The position numbers and the translations under genes were made by a program. This document shows positions 24,501-34,007 of a DNA stretch of 64,000 nt, piece after piece (the stretch's first letter is position 1; the number at the start of each line of letters is the position of its first letter). Source of the DNA: Rhynchopus euleeides (Eukaryota; Euglenozoa; Diplonemea; Diplonemida; Diplonemidae); assembly GCA_963210315.1 (NCBI GenBank), contig OY723299.1, forward strand, positions 868,001 through 932,000, in the 5' to 3' direction. Under the pieces are notes generated by a model, which worked only from the letters and a program-made list of their open reading frames with translations, was not told the origin of the DNA and did no database searches.

Positions 24501-24672
24501 GGGTTATGGGTACCCAACCCTCACCCTAGGGTAGCGTTGGGTCGGGTTGTGGGTACCCCCGACGTGCTGTAGGGTAGGGTAGGGTAGGGTAGGGTAGGGT
24601 AGGGTAGGGTAGGGCCCCCCCCCCCTCCGGCCCAACGTTAAGTACGGCCCCAGAATTAGCCAGAGGCCTGTG
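21583..24672. mobile_element. TTAA-flanked inverted-repeat element made of telomere-like repeats
   Basis: A block of about 2.95 kb of CCCTAA/TTAGGG-related repeats is closed by terminal inverted repeats. The left end (21583) reads CCCAGGCCTCTGGCTAATTC; the right end, read on the other strand from 24672, is CACAGGCCTCTGGCTAATTC (19 of 20 match). Both ends adjoin TTAA (21579-21582 and 24673-24676), the target-site duplication typical of piggyBac-type transposition. Inside each terminus come a G- or C-run and then TACCC/GGGTA repeats. The repeat units change orientation near 23165, so the whole element is an imperfect 3.1-kb palindrome. No ORF of significance; it would be non-autonomous. A relic of chromosome-end fusion is a weaker alternative. 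Confidence 0.75.
21657..24614. repeat. Alternating CCCTAA/TTAGGG satellite with GGGTTAACCC in each unit
   Basis: Units of about 50-60 bp combine both strands of a telomere-like hexamer around AACCCTAGGGTT and GGGTTAACCC palindromes, with variant hexamers such as TACCC, CAACCC and TAGACCC. From 21780 to about 23165 the order is GGGTTAACCCTA, ACCCTACCCAACCCTAGGGT, TAGGGTT. From there to about 24460 the reverse-complement order is found. The right end finishes in about ten pure TAGGG units. Confidence 0.9.
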
Positions 24673-24676
24673 TTAA

Positions 24677-25244
24677 CCGCCCCCCCTTTTTTTTTTTGGT
24701 GTCGGCAATCACAGGCACTGCGAGAGCTAGGCTACTACACAGACCCCTTTTTTTTCTGCTGGCGTCGATATCCAGTGTGCTTGGAGGCATGCGAGTGTCA
24801 ATCATCGAGTGAGGCTTGGAATGTTTGGGGAGGGAGAGGGAGGGGGAGAGGGCTGGCTGCCTGGCTGCCGCTTTGTTTTCTGGAAGTTTCTTTCGAGAAT
24901 AAGCTAGGGGAAGGGGTGGGGGGTACACGGCTAGATCTGCCCTGAGGGCTGGTGGAATATAATGAAGGGGGAGGGGATGAGGTAATCTGGTACAGTTGCA
25001 AATACACTAAATATGACAGAGGCACGTCGGCTCAGGTGGGCGTGGTACTTCTTTTTTTTGAATGATGTGCACGAGCGAGCAGCGGTATGCAGCCCCCGGT
25101 GACCAGGGGCAGTGGCAAAAAAAAACGTCTATAATTTCAAACACTGCTGCAAGCAACACAACACACGCCACCACCCTTGCCGACTCCCCCTACTTAACAA
25201 ACCACATCGAAGCTCCACAGCCCCGCCACGGCACACCCCACCCA
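24677..25244. other. Intergenic
   Basis: No supported gene. There are homopolymer T runs near 24688 and 24749 and a G-rich stretch near 24828-24850. Confidence 0.5.
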
Positions 25245-26015
25245 TCACCGCGGCAGCACCGACACCTGGGTGGGTGCTGCGATGGGGTGGAAGCCGGACA
25301 CAAGGTCAGCGGCAGGCTTCCTGTCCTCGAAGAAGTGAGGGGTGGCCACCACAGTGCCGTCAGGCAGGTCGCGCGCGTCGGTCAGCAGCACCGGGCAGTG
25401 GAGGTTTTTCCCCGCCCACTGCCACTTCGCGTTGCGGCGCGGCGGGGCACGGGTGTCCTTGATGATCGACTCCCTGAGGAAGTGGCAGTTGGGGAGCAGC
25501 TCGGTGCGCGGCTTCGGCTGCTTCCACGACTTGGGGTGTGATGCAAGGGACAGGGCGTCGAGGTGCACCTTCTGCACAAACCCAGTGCAGGCGTGTGCCC
25601 CGGTGCGCTTGATCTTGACGTACTCCTTGTGCCGGAGGCGCCAGCCTGACTCCTCCTCGACAAAGACAAGCTCGCCGTTGTCCAGCAGGGCAGGCACGCG
25701 CGCGCGGATGCTGCGCGAGATCATGACAGGAGGGGCGCCGCGCCAAGGCTCCGTCAGCACCTCCACCTTCGCCCCGCCATCGCCGCGGTGCACCACAACC
25801 TGCTCTGGCACGACGGTCCCCTGCGTGCTTTCGCACCTCTCCCCCGTCTCATTCACGCGCGCCGTCTTCCCCTGCGTGTAAGGCTTGATGGCAGAGTCCA
25901 GCTGGGAGCCCAGCTTCGGGGCACCCAGCTTTGCCTCGGAGGCCTTGATGGCATTCAGCACCCTGCGCCTCTCGGTGTCGGTCTGCAGGTTGCGGGTCCG
26001 CAGTCCTGTCTTCAT
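25245..26015 (-). CDS. Hypothetical protein, 256 aa
   Basis: Single open exon from the ATG at 26015. The composition is normal and mildly basic throughout: a charged N-terminal helix (residues about 10-35, TERRRVLNAIKASEAKLG), a middle beta-rich part (VPEQVVVHRGDGGAKVEVLTEPW, then VPALLDNGELVFVEEESGWRL) and a His/Cys-containing C-terminal part (GAHACTGFVQKVHLD, NCHFLRESIIKD, HCPVLL). No signal peptide or membrane segment. The frame remains open but changes character upstream of 26015. I do not recognise the family. It is transcribed in the same direction as its neighbours. Confidence 0.6.
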   Translation of the reverse strand: MKTGLRTRNLQTDTERRRVLNAIKASEAKLGAPKLGSQLDSAIKPYTQGKTARVNETGERCESTQGTVVPEQVVVHRGDGGAKVEVLTEPWRGAPPVMISRSIRARVPALLDNGELVFVEEESGWRLRHKEYVKIKRTGAHACTGFVQKVHLDALSLASHPKSWKQPKPRTELLPNCHFLRESIIKDTRAPPRRNAKWQWAGKNLHCPVLLTDARDLPDGTVVATPHFFEDRKPAADLVSGFHPIAAPTQVSVLPR

Positions 26016-26154
26016 GACTGCGGCTGAGGGCGCTGTGCCGTGTCGCAGTGTTGGTGGTTTGCACCTGGGGAAGTGGTGTGGTGGGGTGGCCGTGGTGGTG
26101 CACCAGCTGCATCCACGAAGCCCCAAAACCTCACACTTCCAAAGAGAGTGCTGC

Positions 26155-26214
26155 AGAGAAAAGGAAGACCCGGCGTCTGCGCCATTTCTCTGATGCCCTT
26201 CACACTTCATGCAG
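26155..26214 (-). promoter_or_regulatory. Shared upstream element, copy E (weak)
   Basis: On the minus strand, GCATGAAGTGTGAAGGGCAT is followed within 25 nt by TCTTCCTTTTCTC, resembling the elements at 21494-21555 and 48951-49010. It ends about 140 bp upstream of the ATG at 26015. Confidence 0.25.
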
Positions 26215-26215
26215 A

Positions 26216-27288
26216 TCGTGTCAGAAGAGCTCGAGGGATGCCTCGTGGGATGTGTGACAAGAGCAACGGGTGCGGGGGGGGGGGCCGGGGGGGGGGGGGG
26301 GGAGGGATTTCCAAGGGAGGGGAGGTGTGGGATGGGGGTGGGGTGAGGGGGAAGGCAGGCGCTACCACTACGACGATGGTGTTGGAGTGTTTTTTTTGTT
26401 CGGTGAGTTCATTCCGGAGTCCCGCAGCAACCGATGAAAGTGGCAGCATATCCCGACACGCCGCGCGGCTGCAAGACTTGCGGATTCATGACACCGTGTG
26501 GATGTGGTGCGTGCAGGAGTGCAAGCGAGATTGGGCCGCTTGCTGTCTCCCGCACGCACGGTGCAGCACAGCTGGGCTTGAAATGAAACAAAAGAAATAC
26601 AAAGGGGGAGAAAAAGGTGACGCTGAGCCCAGCTGAAAAAAAATCAACAGGTATAAAAGAGGACGAACTGACCTGCGGAATTGCAAAGTGCCTGCGCCGC
26701 ATCAACCCTCTGCAGCAGCACAGCACTCTGCCCTCAGTGCAACGCACGCACCAGGAGGCATCCGGGAGCGGTCAACGGGGGTGATTTGGCTGGGAGGACG
26801 GCCTGCATCCCCCCCTGCCACCTTCGGCATTCTTGCCGCAGCTTTGTCGTCGCCGCATCGCTGCGCGCACCGCTGGCATGGCCAGCTTCAGAAGATTAGC
26901 AGGGGGGGGTTGGTGAAAGACAAAAGACTCCCCAGGCGAGGGGACGGCAGTGGATGGAATGGTAGGGGGGGCAAGTAAGAAGAAATGCGTGGGAAGGAGG
27001 CGAGAAGGGGTGAAACATAAATACGAAATGCCTCACCTCTAGGTGTGTGGTTTTCCTCGATGGTGGGTGGGTGTGCCGCGGGGTCGATGTGCCGTTGCTG
27101 GGGGGGGGGGGGGATGCTGATGATCCACAGACAGACGCACTCACCCGCTGCACCGCCCACGGAGGCGGCATGTCTTCATTCATAAGATCTGGGCAATAAA
27201 GGCTTGGAGTTGCGTTCTTTGTTTTGTCCGAACGGTGCCTGCTAGTGCAGGTGTGCAGGATACCGAACGCTGCCACAAGTCTTTTTTT
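26216..27288. other. Intergenic, upstream of the hypothetical gene
   Basis: No gene I can support. It holds long G runs (26273-26305), a plus-strand TATA-like GGTATAAAAGAGG at about 26650, and short open frames at 26681-26978 with no family features. Confidence 0.45.
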
Positions 27289-27676
27289 TACCTACCCCCC
27301 CCCCCTTGTAATTGTCCGCCCCATTTTGGCATTTTTGGCCGAGGCGGACAATTACTAGGTCAGGCGGACAATTACAAGGGATTAGCCTGTACCACTGGCT
27401 GCAACGTGCACACAACACAACAGAGGCACATTCCATAGTGTCTGTGCGCTCTGTGTGGCCAGGGCTCTCGCTACTCACCCCTACCACCCCCAGGGGGTGA
27501 TAGGGGTGAGTAGCGAGGGGTGATTAAGAGACCCTTGTCACGCAGGCCAACCACTCGCACTGCAGGCCTTAGTACCCAGGATAACCCTTGTAATTGTCCG
27601 CCCCCCGAGGAGGCCCCGAGGCGGACAATTACAAGGGGTTTGGGGGGGCGGACAATTACAAGGGGGGGGGTAGGTA
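27289..27676. mobile_element. Fold-back/MITE element with TA flanks
   Basis: Inverted ends CCTACCC-(C)n-TTGTAATTGTCCGCC start after TA (27289-27290) and end before TA (27675-27676). The TTGTAATTGTCCGCC motif occurs five times, twice in one orientation and three times in the other (27305, 27349, 27369, 27588 and 27619-27661 region). The centre is a second palindrome (27467-27517: CTCGCTACTCACCCCTA and its complement). Length is 384 bp between the TAs, with no ORF. The TA duplication suggests a Tc1/mariner-type mobiliser, but none is in the window. Confidence 0.7.
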
Positions 27677-28609
27677 GTTGAAAAAAACACATTGTTCAGT
27701 CTGTTCTGCCAAAAAAAAGCAAGAAAATACGCCAGAGGCGATGATTCCTTTTGAATTCTTGTTTGATAGGGGAAGCGATGCAGCTAAAGGAGCCCCCGCT
27801 AAGGGGGTCTACGCCCCACCGCCGGTTCGAGCCATTTTTTTTGGTTTCCCTGACATTTTGTTTCTCTCGTTCTTGTTAAACGGATGGGCTGCTTTAGTTC
27901 TCCGTGTGCATATCCTCAGGAGGCGTGTCCTCAGGCTGTGCCCCCCACCGGTTTGCTTCGATGCCGCAGGTGGGGGGAGTGGGGTGGCTTCGGACCTGCA
28001 GTCCTGGGTGTGTCATGGAACACACGCCAAAGCAACGCATGAACGGTGGGAACAAAACAACAAAAAGATAAATCAAACAAACTGGTGGTTGGAAATATAA
28101 GATCTGGCGGCTTTGCAAGCCACGCCACCGCCAAAGTAGAACAGCACCCCAGGATGAGGACAGGGGTGCTACAGGATCCTTTTTAAGATGGTAGCACATG
28201 AGTAGCACTGGGGGCGCTGCCACCACACAGGCGCGGTGGCAGCGGATCAGCGGGCCAGAGGCACCCGGCAGGGTGGATGATTCCTTATCAAGGTTTCCCC
28301 TGAAGGGTGCCAGGCGCGGTTGCGGGTGGTCACGCAGGGCAGCCGCAGTGTGTTGGCGCGCCTGCAGGCAGGCGAGAGCAACTTAATACACCGCTACACT
28401 GTGGGGGCCCTGCTGTGCACCGCTTCCGTTTGATATAAGTCATGAGGATAAAAGAATGGGTCGCATCTGCTGCAGTGGAAGGTATCGGGAGGGGGGGTGG
28501 ATGTGGTTGTGCACAGGGCAGGGAGCAGGGAGGCTGGGTGGTGGTCCGGCTGGTCTTAGGCGTGAAGGTTCTCCTTCGGCACCACAGTCCTGCCCTTGTT
28601 CGGCGTAGA
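27677..28609. other. Intergenic downstream of astacin gene
   Basis: No supported gene. Short open frames here have no recognisable features. The segment 28562-28609 is the former coding end of the astacin gene (see that entry). Confidence 0.45.
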
Positions 28610-31510
28610 CTAATCGAACTTCAGGAAAGCACCTCCCGTCGACTGGAAGAACTCCATCACAAGTGCATGCGATCCCTTCGAAAGGTCCATCGTTGCAGAC
28701 CTCGTGCGAGGGCCGTGCCTGCCACCGTTGTCGATGACTCGCTTGCCGTCGAGGAACACACGCGAACCGTCATCCGATATGATGTACAGCGTGTGCTTCC
28801 CTGACGTCTCGACCTCCAGGAAGCCCACGTGCCTGCTCGCGAAGTGGTCTTTGAACTGCGACCCGAACTCCAGCCATGCGCTGTCCTTCAGGTCCACTGT
28901 GTCTGTGCGGTCCGTTGCGACAGGCGACAGCTTAACGTAGTCGGGGAAATCGTCCAGCTCGTCACCCGTGGTGTACAGGTACAGCGCCAGCCCGTTTGCA
29001 CCACCCTGCGGAGGCAGAGGCACCGGTGTCAGAGGAGCCGGAGTGCGGGGGGCCGGTGTGCGCGGAGCCAGGGTGCGAGGTGCTGGGGTGCGCGGAGCCG
29101 GAGTGAGGGGGGCCGGTGTGCGGGGTGCTGGGGTGGGGCGCGGGGTGGGTGCGGGAGCAGCGCCTGACCGCAGGTTCTCCTTCGGCACCACAGTCCTGCC
29201 CTCGTTCGGCGTGGACCAATCGAACTTCAGGAAGGCGCCTCCCGTCGACTGGAAGAACTCAATGATAAGTGCATGCGACCCCTTCGAAAGGCTCAGTGTT
29301 GTGGACTTTGTACGAGGGCCGTGCCTGCCACCGTTGTCGATGACTTGCTTGCCGTCGAGGAACACACGCGAACCGTCATCCGATGTGATGTACAGCGTGT
29401 GCTTCCCTGACGTCTCGACCTCCAGGAAGCCCACGTGCCTGCTCGCGAAGTGGTCTTTGAACTGCGACCCGAACTCCAGCCATGCGCTGTCCTTCAGGTC
29501 CACTGTGTCTGTGCGGTCCGTTGCGACAGGCGACAGCTGAACGTAGTCGGGGAAGTCGTCAATCTTGTCACCCGTGGTGTACAGGAACAGCGCCAGCCCG
29601 TTTGCACCACCCTGCGGAGGCAGAGGCACCGGTGTCGGAGGAGCCGGAGTGCGCGGAGCCGGAGTGAGGGGGGCCGGTGTGCGGGGTGCTGTGGTACGAG
29701 GTGCCGGTGTACGCGGAGCTGGAGTGAGGGGGGCCGGTGTGCGAGGTGCCGGGGTCGGGCGCGGTGTGGGGGGCAGCGTCCGCGGGGTGGGTGCCTGTGT
29801 TGTCGGTGGGGAGACACCCGGCTCGAAGCAGTGTAGGCTGAAGTCATCGACCCATCCTGCACCAAACACCGACAGACGCGAGATGCCGTTGGGGCACGTG
29901 TCCAGGCTGATCCCTGTCTCCAGCGAGCTGCCGTCGACAGACACCTCGGCCGTGCCTGCCTCCCAGTCGAAGTCCACCTGCATGGCGTAGAAGCGGTTTC
30001 CGGGGAACTCCTTCGACATCCACTTCTCCCCGATCATGAACCTCCACCCCAGGCCGCGCACCACAACACACCCCCCAAACCACACCGCCACGGTGATGCC
30101 CTCGTGGCGTGCAAGCTGGAAGGTCGCCTTCGAAGGCTTGCTCATGTCCTCCAGACTGTACCACGCCCTGCCGAGTGTGGTTGCACTCCCGAAACCAAGG
30201 CTCGCACCGCCGTCAGCAAACATCTTGGACGTCGTGGCCACAGTACCCGGCTGCGAGGTGATTTGCCACGAATCCAGGCCGTCGTCGAAGTCGAAGTGGT
30301 AGTTGGCAGGGCAGTCCACGGGGCCTGTGCACTCCAGCCCACCGTAGCCATCGTCGCACTTGCAGGGGTACAGGAGATCTTCGACGCAGGTCCCGTGCCC
30401 GCTGCACACACGCGGATCGTCGCCGCCGATACCCATGCACAGCTTGTCCGAGTTGGCCACCCGCACCTTCGCGGAACATGTAGCGGACTTGCCGTTCTCC
30501 CATGTGAAGGTGGCGCTGACGGTGAAGGTCTTCCCACCCGACGACTGTGCAGGTGTAAAGCCGATCGTCACGAAGCTCATCCCGCTGACAGATGCCCGCG
30601 GCTCGTGCGAGAAGGACAGCTGGTCTGCTGGTGCATTGGTCCCCTCGTACGTCACCCCCGTCAGCATGCCGGGGTTGGACATCAGGTTGAAATCCACACC
30701 CCACTCCTTCGAGTGCGGGATGACGTGCGTCTGCGACACATCCACCGAAGCCATGCACTCGGGGTGGGGCACACTCTCCATGCAGTGGTTGTACATGAAG
30801 TCCAGGGACGCAGCATCGGTTGCACTCAGGCCCTTCGTCTGCCCGATAGGCTTGGGCGACAGGATCGTCGGCTTCCCCCCGATGTTGAGAGCATACGCAC
30901 GGTAGTGCATGATCGACCCGTAGTCATACGGCCCCAGGTCGCGACCACGACTGCTCTGCCTGTAAAAGTTGCTCTTCATACTCGGCTGCACCTGGTCCAT
31001 GTCCACCTTGATGTACTCGTCACGGTCCTTGCGGCACTGCTCGTGCGCCACCCCCAGCGAGTGCAGGATCTCATGCACAGTGGACCCCATCCCACAGCCG
31101 GGTGCCAGGTTGATGGTGTTCACACGGTACCGCGTCGTCCCGACGTACGAGTTGCATGTGTCTTCGTGCGCGACGAACCTGATGTACGGCGGCTGGCACC
31201 CCGCCATACAGCGCTTGAAGCGGATGCACGTGCGCTCCTCGATGTGCTTAACAGCGTCCAGAATCCTGCTCTCGTCCTCCTCCAGAGGGTCCGTGTCCCC
31301 GTTGGCATTCCTCGTCTCGATGTAGTACGTCACCTTCCCCAAGGGCCACAGGTTGGACCGCGATGTGATCGGCGTCGCGGTGAGCGTCTCACCGTCACGC
31401 GTCTCGAGAGACGCGCGCTCCACCAGCATGTCATCCATCACGATGTAGTCATCTCTCTCGTGGGCAGCACATGCCGCCATCAGGCAGCCCAGCGCAGCTG
31501 CGCGCATCAT
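28610..31510 (-). CDS. Secreted astacin-family metalloprotease with EGF-like and two PA14 domains
   Basis: Single exon, 966 aa from the ATG at 31510 (MMRAAALGCLMAACAA, signal peptide). After a short propeptide comes an astacin (M12A) zinc protease: zinc site HEILHSLGVAHE (H146, E147, H150, H156) and Met-turn SIMHY (199-203), plus paired Cys. A beta-sandwich-like stretch (about 250-360), an EGF-like module (CSGHGTC...CKCDDGYGGLEC) and a MAM/LamG-like region (about 410-575) follow. Two Pro/Thr/Ala-rich linkers each precede a PA14 domain (about 630-780 and 833-966), whose usual role is carbohydrate binding. The PA14 units are a recent tandem duplication (period about 606 bp). The stop TAG at 28610-28612 stands where copy 1 has TGG; homologous codons continue for about 17 more residues in frame, so the C-terminus looks truncated by a point mutation. 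Confidence 0.93.
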   Translation of the reverse strand: MMRAAALGCLMAACAAHERDDYIVMDDMLVERASLETRDGETLTATPITSRSNLWPLGKVTYYIETRNANGDTDPLEEDESRILDAVKHIEERTCIRFKRCMAGCQPPYIRFVAHEDTCNSYVGTTRYRVNTINLAPGCGMGSTVHEILHSLGVAHEQCRKDRDEYIKVDMDQVQPSMKSNFYRQSSRGRDLGPYDYGSIMHYRAYALNIGGKPTILSPKPIGQTKGLSATDAASLDFMYNHCMESVPHPECMASVDVSQTHVIPHSKEWGVDFNLMSNPGMLTGVTYEGTNAPADQLSFSHEPRASVSGMSFVTIGFTPAQSSGGKTFTVSATFTWENGKSATCSAKVRVANSDKLCMGIGGDDPRVCSGHGTCVEDLLYPCKCDDGYGGLECTGPVDCPANYHFDFDDGLDSWQITSQPGTVATTSKMFADGGASLGFGSATTLGRAWYSLEDMSKPSKATFQLARHEGITVAVWFGGCVVVRGLGWRFMIGEKWMSKEFPGNRFYAMQVDFDWEAGTAEVSVDGSSLETGISLDTCPNGISRLSVFGAGWVDDFSLHCFEPGVSPPTTQAPTPRTLPPTPRPTPAPRTPAPLTPAPRTPAPRTTAPRTPAPLTPAPRTPAPPTPVPLPPQGGANGLALFLYTTGDKIDDFPDYVQLSPVATDRTDTVDLKDSAWLEFGSQFKDHFASRHVGFLEVETSGKHTLYITSDDGSRVFLDGKQVIDNGGRHGPRTKSTTLSLSKGSHALIIEFFQSTGGAFLKFDWSTPNEGRTVVPKENLRSGAAPAPTPRPTPAPRTPAPLTPAPRTPAPRTLAPRTPAPRTPAPLTPVPLPPQGGANGLALYLYTTGDELDDFPDYVKLSPVATDRTDTVDLKDSAWLEFGSQFKDHFASRHVGFLEVETSGKHTLYIISDDGSRVFLDGKRVIDNGGRHGPRTRSATMDLSKGSHALVMEFFQSTGGAFLKFD

Positions 31511-33983
31511 TGTATCCCTTCCGACAGACAGCAGATGAGGCTGAAGCCCAAACAACAGAATTGGTAGTGTGTTGCAATATGCCTGGATGGGTCAGATGGT
31601 TCGTTGTCGTGGGTGGGCAGAGGGGATGATAAAAACAGCTGTTCTCGGCATCCAAAACTCGGCAAAAAAATCCCCCCCAAGGACCGGGGTGGGGGTAGGG
31701 AGGGGTGGGTGGGGTGGGGAAGAGAGAGGTTTTCCGCAACAGTTCTCCCTGCCTCGACCTGTTAACACCTTGGCAGAATCATCTGTTGCTCTAACCTAGT
31801 CTAGAACCCGCCCACACCACCCCCCATCCATCCCCCGTTTTCCATGATCTTGCGGAGATGAAGATCAGCCATCACTTCATTGCCCGGAGGTCCCTCCTCT
31901 GTTGATCCGTCCCTCGTTATCCTCTTTCGTACTGCGGGATTTCGTGCAATCCCATCCGATGATATTCGGGACAACGGAGAAGGCGACACAGCCAGACGCG
32001 GGGTGGGGCGGGTGAGGGAAAGCAATTCCGCATCCGCAACGGGGGGGACGGGATCAGGGATCCTTTAGTTTCATTCTCACACATACAGAGAGAGATCCCC
32101 TCCAACAGTCACTACACATCCACCCACCCCCCTCCGTGGGGTGATCAGCAGCGGTGGGACTTTAGTGCACTGATACCAGGCTGCAGCCTTTCTGAAAACC
32201 ATACAGCTTTACTACACTGTGTCGACGGAACAGAAGCAACGGACAGGACAAGAATAATATGAGGGCGAACAACGCGCAGTTGCCATGTGAGTGTGTGTGT
32301 GTGAGCCAGCGGTGGCCGAATCAGAATCTGCCACACACTGAAGAATATATTAACGTGCGTGTCGGGGGTGTGGTGGGGAGTGCATAGACTCCTCATGAGC
32401 GGCTGCGGACTCCTTGTTGTTTGTGTTGCCCCAACAGGCAGGAGAGTCTGACCACACAACAGGTGAACGGGTGCTCCTCACTCAGCTGTGTGAAATGGGG
32501 GGTGAAGAAGAGGATTCAGTATGTATGGTGGCTATGGGAGTGGCATGATATTTCATGGAAAAAAACCTCCGTTGGTCGCAGCGGCAGCTTTCTGGGTGTG
32601 GAAGCCTGATTTACGTGTGTAGGTGAGGTTAAAAAGGGAGAACAGCAGCAAAGATGGTCCAAAAAGAGAAGAGCCTGCGTGTATGGTGACAAGTCGTACA
32701 TTTTTCTTCCCAAAGGGCCACCACATTTGTTACGGAGAGTGAATCACGCACCCTAACTGTTGTGCAGAACGTAGCTCGAAGACAGAGCAGGTACCAACGG
32801 AAAGGGGGTCGTTGTTCTTCGGATGCAATACACCTGCACTGCCCTGTTGATCCGCAAGGAACACTGATACCCTGCACCAAATGAGACTTGTTGGAGACCT
32901 GGGTGAAGAGTTTCCAAGCCACGAGACTCCTGATGCCGGGACTGCTAATAGGTGGCACCCGAACCACTCACATGGTCCCAGAAAACACCAAAATCTTGTG
33001 TCCAAATCTGCCTCGTAGGCCGAGACATGTTCAGGAACTGAAATACAGATGTTACATGTGGTTGGGAAACAGCCGCGAAGTGGACCGGATATCATTTGGA
33101 CGCACACTTGTGTCTCAAAGTGGTGCGACAAGCCCTGTGAAAGTGGGATCAAGGTGACTTTCTCCAAGCTCCAACAAGCACGCCTTCCTTCGTTGGTCGG
33201 GTCGCGAAATTCACTTTTGCTCCTGTTACCCATCACCGGCAACACAAAGGAAACTTGATCCAAGAACAGCCCCTGACGGCACTTCTGCAAAAGCCGTGTG
33301 TCCGAGACACATGTGTCTTCAGACACACCAGGAGGATGGGAGAGTGAATAGGTCCGGGAAGTGTACCCAGACATAAGGCGGATAAGGGGGAGGGAGGACC
33401 AGCACAGAACCTGGCGTAAACACAACTCCTGCCAGAAGGCACGATTTACTTGCTTCCACACGGGAGAGCGTCGTGGCGGGCAATACAGAAGGTGAAATAC
33501 ACACAGACACACACACACAGGATAACCCTCAGCCCCCCCGCCCCCACCGCCACAGAGGCCATGAATACACACGGCAGAAGCAACAGAACACATTTGCGGT
33601 GCCTGTCAAAACCTGCCACAGAGTGGGCACACCTCTGAGGACGGGGGATGAGGGAAAAGTAAAATAGAGAAAGGTAAGGTGGTTGCGGCCCATTTAATTT
33701 GTGTGTGTGTGTGTCACTGTGCCACTCCCCTGGCTTGTTCGTGGTTGGCATGAATCACTTTAGACACGGCGTTGAGTGCATCAGAACGTTCGCGGTAACG
33801 CGATGGCACCCCACGTATGTTGAGAGCAAAGAAATACACAACCAGGATGGGTGGGGAGTTCGAGCAGCACCATTTGACGGAGACAATGAAGAAAAAGGGG
33901 GGGGGGACCTCGAGGAGGGAAGGAAAATAGGACACACCGGAGACCACCCCTTGATGCGATGCACCCACACACACACACACAGG
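31511..33983. other. Intergenic, astacin to LINE
   Basis: About 2.5 kb without a gene I can support. A 287-aa minus-strand open frame (32730-33593) has Cys/Ser/Leu-rich, structureless composition. A (GT)n tract lies at 33700-33716 and a (CA)n tract at 33963-33982; the latter borders the LINE. Confidence 0.5.
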
Positions 33984-34007
33984 AGGAGAGAGGGATACAC
34001 GGGCAGG

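Noticed and set aside
21657-24614. A true chromosome end (telomere) in the window
   Set aside because: The array lies inside the window with unique sequence and genes on both sides, alternates strand every few units, and is closed by inverted repeats with TTAA.
21583-24672. CRISPR-like array in the regular repeat block
   Set aside because: There are no unique spacers; the units are variants of one telomere-like satellite in a eukaryotic context.
27135-27200. A small exon ending in GTGAGT (MNEDMPPPWAVQR-like peptide)
   Set aside because: All placed introns here begin GTATG, and no second exon in a matching frame could be found.
32730-33593. 287-aa minus-strand open frame
   Set aside because: No domain, Cys/Ser/Leu-rich composition, no good start; likely a chance open frame.
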